Part shown: in pieces, positions 1-10,458 of the stretch
Position numbering within the stretch: position 1 is the stretch's first letter
Layout: each line of letters starts with the position of its first letter
Assembly: GCA_014529385.2 (NCBI GenBank)
Contig: CM043952.1
Location: 155,473,057 to 155,537,056 of the forward strand
From: Adiantum capillus-veneris
Taxonomy: Eukaryota; Streptophyta; Polypodiopsida; Polypodiales; Pteridaceae
Reading direction: 5' to 3'
Length of the DNA: 64,000 nt
The notes under the pieces: generated by a model
Told to the model about the DNA's origin: nothing
Database searches by the model: none
The model's input: the letters and a program-made list of their open reading frames with translations, nothing else
Translations under genes and position numbers: made by a program

Positions 1-309
1 ACATAATAGTAGCAAGACATCTATCATCATTCAAATGTGTGAATGAAAGATTGTGGGTCATGTCACATATGTCTGCTCCTTGGACATGTCCAATTTTATG
101 TTTGTGCACAACTTGTGGCAAGAAGCTACATTGCAAGAGATGTTTGTTGTTCAAGGCAACCTCCTCGAGAAGAAAAAGACATTCCTTTTATTAGAGGCAA
201 GAATGACACTTAAATGTCTTGAAATTTAGATCACAAGGAGGCATCATGAACACTTTATAGTCATATGAGACCTTCATTTTCTTCGGCTCACTGCCTATGT
301 GTGTTAGCT
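1..309. other. No gene recognised
   Basis: No reading frame, RNA gene or repeat was recognised in this AT-rich stretch. It leads into the duplicated unit that follows. Confidence 0.5.
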
Positions 310-600
310 AGGGTGCTCAACTTGCCTTGTAACAGTACCCACATGTGACAAGAAAGTTATTTGGTACATAATGGAAGTGTCTGTAGCCATCTAAACCGGT
401 GCGAATGGCTACATGCAAGTTTCTAATGGAAATCTTTACCTACGAGTTTCTACAGGTAGTTAGCAGGGTTGTTTCATTTTCCTTGTATGAGCGCCACATG
501 TAGCAAGGAAATTATTTGGTGCATAATGGAATTGCCTACAGCCATCCGTGCCGGTGTGGAATGGAAATATTTACCTGTCACTCCTGCAAACATTGGCACG
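310..600. repeat. Degenerate tandem duplication, about 158-bp unit
   Basis: Two diverged copies of one unit start near 316 and 474. Each carries a CCTTGT block, a CCACATGTG/CCACATGTAG block, then TTATTTGGT(A/G)CATAATGG, then a GCC-ATC-C-CCGG-G palindromic core. A third copy of the last part resumes at 1531 on the far side of the Mutator-like element, so the transposon landed inside this repeat family. Confidence 0.6.
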
Positions 601-617
601 ATCGTTCAAAAAATGAA

Positions 618-1530
618 GGGAAAATCACCAAAATACCCCTCTAATTTGTGGAAAGTCCCAAAATACACCTCAAATTTCAAAAATTCCCAAAATACCCTTT
701 GATCTATTTTAGTTGGATTGTTCACGATTTCCTAATCTTTATTCTTTTTTGACAACGGAGATACATTTTTAGTGCTTAGCATGTAATTTGTCACAAATTA
801 CCTCCCAAAAAAAGACAATTATGTCTAAAAATAATGAAGCAATTCATCTCCAAAGCCTACATAACTAGCTCAAATTCTAGTTTAAGTATCTTGTATTCAT
901 AGACAATCAATCTTCTTATGAAAAGCTACAAATTTTTTACTCTTCGGATAAATTTACTCTCACAACTAGGGATGTTTTGGGAATTCTGGAAAATTTGAAA
1001 GGCATTTTGGGAATTTATGACAAAGTAGGGGGTACCTAGCTGGGGAAAATCAAAAAAACGATACAATCACGCGAGATCCGTTTCAAAGCTGAATGGGAGG
1101 TGTTGAAGTTTGCAGACAAACGTCTGAGCGAGATGGGAGATGCAAGGCGAATTCGGTTGCTCGTGCTCCAGCCACATGCTACAGCTGCTCTACATCCTGT
1201 CGTGGAGGGAACTGGCAGCTATGGGGACGCAGGAGGTTCAGGCTATTTTTTATATGCAGGGAATTGTGTTCAACATCGTAGCACTTTCTACATGCTGTGT
1301 TGGCTACGAGAGCATTGTGAGGTTGTACCATAATTATTTCGCGCATTCGAACTCCTCATCCGCCTTTTACAGTGAGAGAGATCTCAACTCAGAACTAGAA
1401 TCTGAGGAGTATCCGATGAATATAATATCAGCGAAGCCAGTATGTACCATTGTGGCATTGGTAATTTCTTTAATTTGAAAGGTATTTTGGGAATTTCCAA
1501 AACTTAAAGGGGTATTTTGATAATTTTCCC
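618..1530. mobile_element. Mutator-like (MULE) non-autonomous DNA transposon with captured segment
   Basis: The ends form terminal inverted repeats of about 50 bp. The left end begins GGGAAAATCACCAAAATACC, and the reverse complement of the right end begins GGGAAAATTATCAAAATACC; after that both continue to a CCCAAAATAC block. The element is flanked by a perfect 9-bp direct repeat, AAAAATGAA, at 609-617 and 1531-1539. A 9-bp target duplication and a GGGAAA-type terminus are hallmarks of plant Mutator-like elements. No transposase is encoded. A related decayed copy lies at 48397-48836. Relative to that copy this one carries about 430 bp of extra sequence (about 1046-1475), as in Pack-MULEs. Confidence 0.88.
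1046..1475 (+). other. Segment captured by the MULE, origin unknown
   Basis: This interval is absent from the related copy at 48397-48836 and is visibly richer in GC than the AT-rich MULE body. It holds overlapping open frames, the longest 1140-1478 (112 aa) and another at 1100-1333 that reads MLKFADKRLSEMGDARRIRL at its start. I do not recognise a domain in any frame. The simplest reading is a host-gene fragment picked up by the transposon; it could also be an unrelated later insertion. No evidence of splicing or expression was seen. Confidence 0.5.
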
Positions 1531-1537
1531 AAAAATG

Positions 1538-1583
1538 AACTGCCTATAGCCATCCACGCCGGCGTGGATGGCTACAGGTAGTT
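1538..1583. repeat. 46-bp near-perfect palindrome
   Basis: Two 23-bp arms meet at ACGCC/GGCGT with two mismatches between arms. The core CTGTAGCCATCC / GGATGGCTACAG also occurs as degraded copies around 372-416 and 530-561. The palindrome touches the right target duplication of the MULE and lies directly before the outer LTR retrotransposon. Confidence 0.8.
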
Positions 1584-1589
1584 TCACGT

Positions 1590-2260
1590 TGTGACGTGTT
1601 TTGGCGAAATGGTGCGGACCACCCCAAAGTCTTTGCGAGATGTTTTTTAGTTCTCTTAGACCTCTTGGATGTTAATAAAGCATGCTTGTACAAAGTGTCC
1701 AAAGGTGGTGTGTGCCAGCTGTCTCTATGCATGCGTGCCAGTTGTGCGGGATACATAGTTTTGTTGTTTTTGTACATAGAAGTGTCGAGACTTAAAGTGT
1801 GAGTAAGTACTTTAAAAATATGAAGAAAAACTGAGTTTTTATCAGCTTGGGGTCGTGGTGAGTGGGATTTTTCAGTTGTGAAGAAGAAAGCCTCTCTTGC
1901 TGCAGTCTGCGGTGGTGCGTGGGGGTTGTGTAGTGGAGGTGCCCGTGTGTGTGTGTGCGAGAGCCTGGAGCCTTGATTGGAGAGTGTGTCTCTCATCAAG
2001 CAGGCCATGAACATGGGTGTTGGCCTCTGCACTTTCACCCCTCTTCTCTCTTTTTGGTGATGGAAGCTGCGTGAAGCGAAGCTTTCTTGTACGCGTGTGC
2101 CTGCTACTCAGGTTTGGCACTGAAAGCCCCTTGTTATTGTTGTGAATGGGAGGTTGTTTCCCCATTTTTTCCATGGTTTTTTCTGTGTTTTTTGTCTGAG
2201 CATCATAAGTTTTTGTATAACTCATGATTGGCATGGTTTTTGATGGGTTTGTGTGCATGG
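1590..2260 (+). repeat. Outer element 5' LTR, first part
   Basis: Matches 14403-15073 of the intact 3' LTR. It is cut after CATGG (2256-2260), which is the target-site copy of the nested element. A (GT)-rich stretch and a second copy of all flanking landmarks make the alignment unambiguous. Confidence 0.9.
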
Positions 2261-3756
2261 TGATGCATGGTTTTTAGGACCCCTTCTGAAGATGCAATAA
2301 AGGCACAGTCAGTTGTTGGGGAGATGAGGATACTCTAGTCCAAGGGATCTCAAAAGAGAAGAAAAATCTACTTCACAAGCACCAAAGAGTAAAAAGTGCC
2401 ATGGACAGAAGATACGTGGGAACGAGCTCTTATGCATGCCTACAACCTATATCTTACAGAATAGCCCATTCTAGGTGTGAATTTCTAGTGAAATTTACAC
2501 AAGGATGTTCGTGTGGACTCACAGCACAGCATACTCCGTTTTCACTTTTTTCCCGACAGTAAATATTTTTTAGCTACAGTAAATATTTTTCACCTACATG
2601 GTAAATACAAATCACTTTTTACCTACAGTAACTTTTTTTACCCATGGTAAATATTTTTTACTGCACCATAAGTATTTGGTAGATAACAGTTCACTGTTAC
2701 TAGAAGCAGTGATTGGGCATCAAAAATGCAGTTACAGGAGGAGAAAAGGGGAAAATCTTATGGTAAAGGTGAGTCAACAGGGATAAAGACTTTTGAGTTG
2801 AAAAGAGACATGCTGATTTTTTCAAAGAACACATGTCAAAAGAAGCCATGGTTGAGGATTTTTTTGAGAATTTGATATTCAGGAGGACCCAACAGGTCCC
2901 CCCCTGACATGTGCAGAACCTCCAGTTTCAACAGCCACCTTACCTGCTCTTAAATGCTGGTCAAGGCCTTATCCCCATGTGTCACAATCAGAAAAATCAA
3001 CATTTACCCTCCCCTCTCACATCACTCTAGAGAATATCTTGATGGTGACATATCAGGTGACCTCAATCTGTTGACCACCCTAAGCAAAAAGTAACCCCAA
3101 TCAGCGGATTTAAGCATGTTTATCCCTAATCCTAAACCCTCTCAGAAACCTATATAAGGAGGCCTTCTCTCACTCAAAACCAACACTTCACCCCCTTCAC
3201 CAAGCAATGAAGCTATGACGACATTGCTCACAACGAGGAGCTATGGATGGAGCTCTACTCTCTCTCCCTCTCTCTCTCTCCCTCTAGTATGCTACATTAC
3301 TAGCCCTAAAACCTAAATAAGGAGTCGTCTCTCATGCTCCATGGCCACCATCCTCGCCATCATTCTCTAAGGTATTGATGTGTTGCTAGTAGGATCATAC
3401 CTACTTGCTGGGTTGATTATTTTTGACAAGGGATTATGCCATCCTTGGCTTGCTTCTTTATATCCTTGTTATGTATGATCAGATGCCGTTGTATTGTTAA
3501 GCTGATGTCTTGTGTATATATATGCTACATAAGGTCCCTAAGCTTCGTTTCTATGTGTTTTGCCATATGTTTTGATGCCATCATAATGCCAGAAGTCTCA
3601 CTTGCCTATGTGCACTATGTGTGAGGTCCCTAAACCTCTTAATTTAGGGTGGTTCCCCCTTTGTTTTGTTCTTTGCTTGTTTGCATGAGGCGTGGTTTGT
3701 GGAGTGTGCACGAGTACAGAGGCCACCCGACTGCACTGCTCTTTTTCCCGCTATCA
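2261..3756 (+). repeat. 5' LTR of the nested Tat element
   Basis: TG...CA ends. TATATAAGG near 3151 is a good TATA box candidate for the element's promoter. A short CT-rich stretch follows at 3258-3287. ORFs inside it (for example 2598 and 3436) recur in the other LTR and are not coding. Confidence 0.93.
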
Positions 3757-3759
3757 TTT

Positions 3760-3777
3760 TGGTGCCCCCACTGAGGA
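3760..3777 (+). other. Primer-binding-site candidate
   Basis: TGGTGCCCCCACTGAGG starts three bases after the 5' LTR end. The TGG start fits annealing to a tRNA CCA end. The outer element has a site with the same first ten bases, which suggests the same primer tRNA. I cannot name the tRNA. Confidence 0.6.
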
Positions 3778-3828
3778 GGGCTACACAGACCTTCAGTCCA
3801 CAAGCAATGAAGATGTGCAATCTACAAC

Positions 3829-4797
3829 ATGGACGAATGGCGTGAGGAGTTTGCAAATTGGAGAACAGAAGAGGAGGAGGCTTTAGAGGCCTTAAAATCT
3901 TTCATCGAGGTCTTGTTACCAGGTTGCAGTGTCATTGAAATTCAAGAAGTAAGTTCTTCTACATGCCTTGTTTGTGATCGTCGCCAACGAAGGAGAGTAA
4001 GAAGAAGAGCTTGATATACCTCTCCTCTCAACCTATGAGTGCTCCAGAAACCTCCAACGCACACGAGCTTGAAATATTCTACATCAACATACACGAAGGT
4101 ACTGTGACACACATTAAGGGAAGAGAAAGCATCACCAGACCTCTCTTTCCAGAGGAGCCGACTAAGAGGAGGAAGATCACCTCTACACCTAAGTGGCCCA
4201 AGGCCGCAGCGCGTGCTCAAGCGTAAGGTAACATTTGGCTTAATCTCATTAATAAGGGATTGCATGACCACTACAGGCAAGAAAAAGGCTAGTGAGCAAC
4301 CAACTTCAACCTCCAACTTGCAACCACGACTCTCACCCCTAAATCCTCCTGAAGCAAAGAGGCGAAGGCTTGCCTACAAGATTGCCGCCCGTCTGCGAGT
4401 GCTCCCAGTGCACTTTGTGAATCTAGACACCACCAATCCCAAGCCAACCTCCTGTCCGCGTGAAGATCACTTTGGATATTGTCCAAAGTGCTTTGGAGAC
4501 CGGGTGAAAAGCCTCCCTGCCCTACCTTTGCTGCTAATTTTCAAGAAGTTATCTCAATCTAAGGAAACTATCTTAGTTGATGATGTGCTGCACATTAATG
4601 GTGTCACTTTCATTCGTCATGCTGATTATGGTAATAGCATCCAATTGTTTCTTGCTAAAAGGCTCAGCATTGTACAAAGTGTTGCCATCACGCCTTACGT
4701 CTTCACAGATGCATCAGGAAGAGTCGAAGTGATCCGAGGTGCTGACCTTTTGTGGCTGATCAGGCTCATTGGTCCCAAGGTGGTGCAACTAAGCTAG
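3829..4797 (+). pseudogene. ORF upstream of gag, unknown function (degraded)
   Basis: Between the primer site and gag lie three short frames in different phases: 3829-4014, 4011-4226 and 4213-4797 (194 aa). The last contains KRRK/KRRR-type basic patches near its start and a Cys-X2-Cys pair (YCPKCFGD), followed by a hydrophobic, regularly coded C-terminal half. No retrotransposon enzyme motif is present. Some Tat-lineage elements (Ogre) carry an extra ORF1 before gag, and the position fits, but the sequence relation is not established. 4798-5128 holds no further frame. Confidence 0.45.
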
Positions 4798-5128
4798 GCT
4801 CCTGTGTGTAAGTATGGATGCCAATAATGAGAATGATGATCCCCGCATGTTTCCTTTCCATTTTGTGCGTCATATCCGTGTGAATATTTGTATTGATAGA
4901 AAAATCTTTTATTAGCAAAGAATAGCCCTGTTGTTTGGAGCCGAGAGACTTGGGGAAATCTTGCGCTCTCCTCATCCTGTCATTCTACCCTTACTAGACT
5001 ATTACCATTCCTTTGATGTGTCGATCTTCATCCTATTTTGAGCTAAGTTGTGCTAAAGCTCCAAATTGTAATTACCATACTCTATTTTAAAATAAATTGG
5101 AGCTGTTTGTGTAATTGTTTACTCTCTC

Positions 5129-6891
5129 ATGGCCTTCCCTAATTTTTATGGTAAGCCTTGGGACGTTGCTCCATACTTTTTGGATAATTTGGAAATGGCC
5201 TTTCTGGTATCGGGAAGGGATGACGAAGCTACTAAGTTAAGGGCCTTTCCTTTGGTCTTGAGGAAAGGTGCAAAATTATGGTATCAAACTTTGGCACCTG
5301 AAGAAAGAAGAGACTGGGAGTCCTTAAAGATGGCCTCCATCGAAGAACTTCGCCGCCATGAGCCTCCAGGGAGATATGGAGACAGCTCTTAGAGCTATGC
5401 CAAACATCACCCAATAAATATGCAAGGGACAAGGATAGGAAGTTAAAATTCCAAGCTCAACTACAAGGGGGAATGGAGCCTCCACCGCTAGCTCAACCTA
5501 CGGCAAGGGTAGTAGCAGGGACAGGAGCAACAGACCAAGAGTCCTCTCAACAAGAATTACTTCAACAAATCACCAATCAACTAGAGAGCCTGTCCATCAA
5601 TCTGGTTCAAGGTGTAAGGGCTCCCCAGCCAGGAAATGAACGAAATAGACAAGAAGGACAAAGGCAAGCACGTGAGTACATTTGCTACAACTGTGGAGAG
5701 GTAGGTCACGGCATGTATTATTGCCCCCATCCACAACGCTATCAAGGAAATGGTAATCAAAGACGGCCTTCTCGCCAGCAAGTCACTCCTCCTCGAGCTA
5801 GGCCACTAAATGGACAAAATGCACACGTGGCTCCACCAATCCAAATATTGAGACCCCCTCCTCCACCACCACAAGCACCAGCAAAGATCCCTCCACTACC
5901 ATCGGGAGGGGAGGACAGGGCTGTCTCTGTCATAAGTCTTGACAATGGTAAGGATAAAGGGAAAGAAAAAATGGAGGAAGTTGTTGCCATGCCAATAAAG
6001 AGAGTTAGGAGACAAAGAACTGATGAAATGGAAGCTTCAGAGCCGGATAAAGGGAATGAGGGTTCCTCCCAAGTGATAGGAGACAAGAAAAGGAAGAGTA
6101 GGTCAAGGAGGCACATAGGAGTAGAAGACTTTTCACTTGGGGTAGGATCCATACCTTACGACCTGGTAGCAGATGTGAGTAAGCAAGGACCAAAGATTTC
6201 ATGGCAGCAACTCCTCCACCTTTCCCCAAAGATGCGTAGAACCTGGTCTAAGATGGTCAGCACCAGAAGGGCTAAGGCAAAGTCAGTTGGGTCTATTAGT
6301 GCAAGAGGTATGAAGGATATCGTGCCAGTCATTGATGCAGAGATTAAGAGTCAGCGAGTCTCCAATGTGTACGTAGATGGTGGAGCCGAGATTTGTGTTA
6401 TGACAGAGAAATTAATGCACAGGTTGGGTTTGGAAGTAAACGAGCAAACTTCCTTACAAGCTAAGATGGCAAATAATGTAAGGGTTGCTTGTGTGGAAAA
6501 GGTTAATGGAGTGAAGGTTTCAGCTTTTGGTGTGGCAATCTCAATTGATGCTTATGTGATCCCAACTAAGGGGGAGGGCTATCCGCTAATCCTTGGAAGA
6601 CCTTGGCTTATGGCTATGAAAGCTAGGCAAGATTGGGAGACAGGTTCCCTTGAGTTGCGACCAAATCATAAGGTAGGTGGCAAGCAACAAAAAATTGTGT
6701 ATGACATGAAGCAAGGTAGACAACAAGACCTAGAGATGGAGACTTCTATGGATGAATGGAGCACAAGCAGCTGCTCTTCATCTGAGGATGAGTCATCTGA
6801 GGAGGATTCTAGCTCTTTGGAAGTCATGGGTATAATACTGCGAAACCCAGAAGGAGAAGGTGGTCAAGACTCTCTAAACAAGGAAGACTAG
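5129..6891 (+). pseudogene. Gag and protease of the nested Tat element
   Basis: The first frame (5129-5392) begins MAFPNFYGKPWDVAPYFLDN and includes the capsid-like block KGAKLWYQTLAPEERRDWES. Around 5370 the reading phase changes by one base; the other phase continues without a stop into the 5473-6891 frame, so one frameshift splits an original gag. A zinc knuckle CX2CX4HX4C lies at CYNCGEVGHGMYYC (about 5689-5730). A proline-rich then lysine/acid-rich linker follows. The protease has the catalytic-loop motif VDGGAE (D-G-G rather than D-S/T-G) and the family's closing motif LILGRPWL. The tail is Ser/Glu-rich. Protease would cleave the polyprotein in the virus-like particle. Confidence 0.85.
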
Positions 6892-8402
6892 CTAAGGACC
6901 TACTAGAAGAAGAGAGAGAACCCTATTTGCAGGTACTAAAGAAGCATGCTGGCCTCTTTATAACTGATTATGAGCACATTAAAGGAGTGACGGTAACCCA
7001 ACACCATATCCAATTAAAGGAAGGTGCCAAACCAGTGGTGCAAAGGCTAAGGAGATTAGGGCTAGTGCAAAAAGATGCACTCTTAAAAGAAGTAAAAATA
7101 TTACTCAAGGTAGGATTTATCTACCCAGTGGAAGATTCTGAGTGGGTGTCTCCAGTTGTGGTAGCACCAAAGAAAAATGGGAAGTGGAGGGTATGTGTGG
7201 ATTACAAGCCTCTAAACGCAGCCACAAAAAGGGACCATTTTCCTTTGCCTTTTCAAGATGAAATACTAAATGAAGTGGCTGGTCATGAAAGGTACACAGT
7301 GTGTGATGGGTACTCAGGCTACTTCCAAATCAGAATTGCAGATGAAGACCAAAGAAAGACTACCTTCATAACACCTTGGGGGTGTTTTGCTTATAGAGTT
7401 ATGCCTTTTGGTTTAACTAATTCCCCAGCTACTTTCCAGAGGTTTATGAACTTGGTGTTTCAACCTTACTTTGGTAAGTCCATACGAGTCTTCATTGATG
7501 ATTTTTGCATTTACAGCTCTAGGGAAGTACATCTGTCCAAGGTTGATGAAGGTTTCACCCGTCTGGCCTAATTGGGTGGGCAATTGAATAAAGACAAGTG
7601 CCACATAGGTGAGAGCAAGGTCACTCTACTAGGCCATGTTGTGTCTCAAGATGGTATTGAGGCTGACCCTGAAAAGGTAAAGACATTGTTAGCTTTACCT
7701 ACTCCTTCAAACGTGAAGCAACTAGTCTCCTTCATTCAAAAGGTTCGCTACATGGGACGATTCATACATCTCCTTTCTCAGGCAATCTATCCTTTGCAGC
7801 AGCTCACTAAACACACTACATTGACATGGAGTGAGGAGGGTGAAAGGTGCTTTCAAGAAGTTAAAACCATTTCGAGCTCATTGTCTGTCGTCCTACAACC
7901 CACATGGGGTGAATTATTCTATGTAAATCCTAGTGTAGGTCCAGAAGCTCTAGGAGCTGTCTTGATGCAAAAAGACCCAAAGACATCTCTCATGAGACCA
8001 GTCTACTTCTCTAATAGAGTGATGACAGCTGCTGAAAAGGGTTTCAGCGCAACTGAGCAATTGGTGCTAGCTCTTAAGTTTGCAGTGGAGAAGTTTCGGG
8101 CTTACTTACTTCCGAGACAATTTGTGGTGATCACAACTGAGGAGGTTTTTCCATATGCCCTACAACACATGGAATTGTCTCAAAGAATAGCAAAGTGGGT
8201 GGTGCAGCTTCAAGAGTTTGACTACACACTACAAGTAGAGGATTCCACCCGTGCTTGTTTGGCAGATGTCCTCACACAAAGGTGTTATGAGAAGGCCAAG
8301 AAAGAGGCACCTAGTAAGGTACCGCCTATCCCGAACCCTGAAGTTCTACTGGGAGCACACAGTCTGTATTTTGATGGGGCTTACAAGAGGACCAAAGACT
8401 AG
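6813..8402 (+). pseudogene. Reverse transcriptase and first RNase H of the nested Tat element
   Basis: The pol frame is open from 6813, overlapping the end of gag-protease by about 79 nt in the -1 phase. RT motifs in order: SPVVVAPKKNGKWRVCVDYK, YSGYFQI, MPFGLTNSPATFQRFM, and the catalytic FIDD (VFIDDFCIYSS). A single in-frame TAA at 7569-7571 interrupts the thumb region, and the frame resumes at once with GGQLNKDKCHIGESKVTLLG. A first RNase H domain (retroviral connection type) follows, through RPVYFSNRVMTAAEKGFSAT and ACLADVLTQ. A TAG at 8400-8402 ends this part. Product would synthesise cDNA from element RNA. Confidence 0.9.
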
Positions 8403-10123
8403 GCATCAGCAGGCATAGTAATATTAGGTCCAGAGAAGGAGAAGATCTTTGCAAAAGGGTTTCACTTAAAAGAGGTTCATTCTAACAATGAGGCAGAGTA
8501 CCATGCCCTTGTTTTAGGGTTGCAATGTTGTCTTTCTCAGGGCATCACAAAGCTAAATGTTTTTGGTGACTCCATGTTGATTGTTAAGCAAATGGTTGGT
8601 GTATGGGCCTTTAAAAATGACAAATTGTCTGTTAAGATGAGGGAAGCAAAGGCCTTGTTGAAGGGTTTTAAAGAATTTCGAGTGCACTTTGTACCTAGAG
8701 ATCAAAATCGAGAAGCAGATGCCTTAGCAGGTGAAGAACTACAAACTCTCATAGTAGGTGCTATCCTTGTGAAAAGTCCTTTATACCAGGGAAAGGAGGA
8801 TCTACATGATTTACTTTACTTTCTTGAGCATTGTGAAGCACCCTCTGGTATGAGTAAAAGTGAACGTAGGTGGTTGGCAAAAAAGGCTACCAGCTATAGC
8901 TTAGTGAATGAGGACTTGTATTGTAGAGGGAAAGATGTTGTCTTAAGGAGAGTTCCTGCATCCCAAGAGATAAAGGATATTTTGTTTAGTTTTCATGAAG
9001 GTGTGTGTGGTGGTCACTTTGCACAAGAGATTACTAGCAGAAAGATTTTACAAGCAGGGTTCACGTGGCCAAGCCTCCATCGAGATGTACAACATTGGTG
9101 CCGCACATGTGAGGTTTGCCAAAAAGCTGGACCAAGGCGTCTTACCCATGAAAATCAGCATCCAATCAAAACCTATGGGCCATTTGAAAAATGGGGGATA
9201 GATGCAATAGGGCCACTACCTTGCACTCAATCAGGGAAGGAATACATCATTATGGGGGTGGAGTACATGACCAGATGGGCAGAAGCTCGTCCCACAAAGC
9301 GCATCACAGCCAAGGACGTGAGTGATTTCATTTTTGAATGCCTTTGTTGCCGTTTTGGCACACCTTTGGAGATTCTCTCGGATAGGGGACCGGGATTTCG
9401 AGCTGATTTAGTCGGGAAATTGATGAGCAAGTTAAAAATCAAGCGCAGGCACTCTACACCATACTACCCTCAGTGCAATGGTCTTGTCGAAAAGGTAAAT
9501 GGTCTTATATGTAAAATCATCACTAAGCAAGTGCATTTACATCCTAAGGCATGGGAAAACACCTAGATGCAGCACTTTGGGCCTACAGAACATCCTTTAA
9601 AACATCCTTGGGGTATACACCTTTTCATTTGGTTTACGGGCAAGAGGCACTATTGCCTATAGAAGTGGAGCTAGCGAGCCTCCGAGTTCTAAAAGCACAT
9701 CAAGAGGATAGTCAAGAGAAGCAGGTGGAAGGAAGAATCATCGATTTGGAGAGGTTAGGGCTAGATCGAGAGTCAGCAGTGAAGTACTATGCAGCCCAGG
9801 CAGAGAAGAAACGAAAGAAGTTCAATCGCAACCTTGTCAAGAAAGGTATCAAGGAAGGTTCTTTAGTGCTCAGATACGACAATCGCTTTGATCGCAGAAA
9901 GGATGGTAAGTTCTTGCTTAAGTGGGAAGGCCCTTTTGTAGTGATACAGAGGTTCTCAAATGGTAGTTACCAACTAGGTGACCTAGATGGTAAGGTACAT
10001 CAGACCCCGGTAAATGGTTGGCGATTGAAGGCCTACCACTGTCGTCTTTCACAGCCATATGCTGGTGAAATCAATGCTAAGGATGGTTCAGAGGAGAGCT
10101 CATCATATTCGAGCTCCAACTAA
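8403..10123 (+). pseudogene. Second RNase H and integrase of the nested Tat element
   Basis: The second RNase H spans the TAG at 8400. LYFDGAYKRTKD lies before it; NNEAEYHALVLGLQ, FGDSMLIVKQM and PRDQNREADALA lie after it, giving the D-E-D-D series of an archaeal-type RNase H. Integrase follows with an HHCC zinc domain (FHEGVCGGHF ... CRTCEVC) and a DDE core: GIDAIGPL, ILSDRGPGF, NGLVEKVNG. A one-base frameshift near 9550 splits it; the second part (9551-10123) has the conserved ALWAYRTSFKTSLGYTPFHL and the C-terminal KWEGPFVV / GSYQL fold. There is no chromodomain. Integrase would insert the cDNA with a 5-bp target duplication, matching the flanks. Confidence 0.9.
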
Positions 10124-10146
10124 GGTAACAATCATGTACATAGTCG

Positions 10147-10209
10147 TTTCAAAAAAAGAAAAGAAAAGAAAAAAAAAGGAAAAAAGAGAAGAAAAAAGAA
10201 AAAAAGAGA
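10147..10209 (+). repeat. Purine tract in the 3' untranslated region
   Basis: Sixty bases of A and G only, GAAAA/GGAAAA-type, about 240 bp before the true polypurine tract. It may be slippage-prone filler. Confidence 0.7.
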
Positions 10210-10442
10210 ATGCTACCAGTGAAAGTGGATATTGACAATGGATGGGGTATGGCTTTCAAGGGTCTAGGAGACTAGTTGTTAGTCATGGATGGATACAATT
10301 ATTCATCAGAAAGGACTAAACAGGGTGCATCAGCCAAGAAAGCAGTAACATGGCAAATTCAATTGGTACCAGGTGGGTAAGTATTCAAGAGAACCCTATT
10401 GTAGCACAACCTCCAGCTAGAGGCATCAAATACCTCTAGCTT

Positions 10443-10458
10443 AAGGGGGAGGGCTATA
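10443..10458 (+). other. Polypurine tract of the nested element
   Basis: AAGGGGGAGGGCTATA directly precedes the 3' LTR. It would prime plus-strand cDNA synthesis. Confidence 0.8.

Noticed and set aside
5757-6229. Minus-strand frames opposite gag-protease
   Set aside because: Shadows of the plus-strand coding region, with no motifs.
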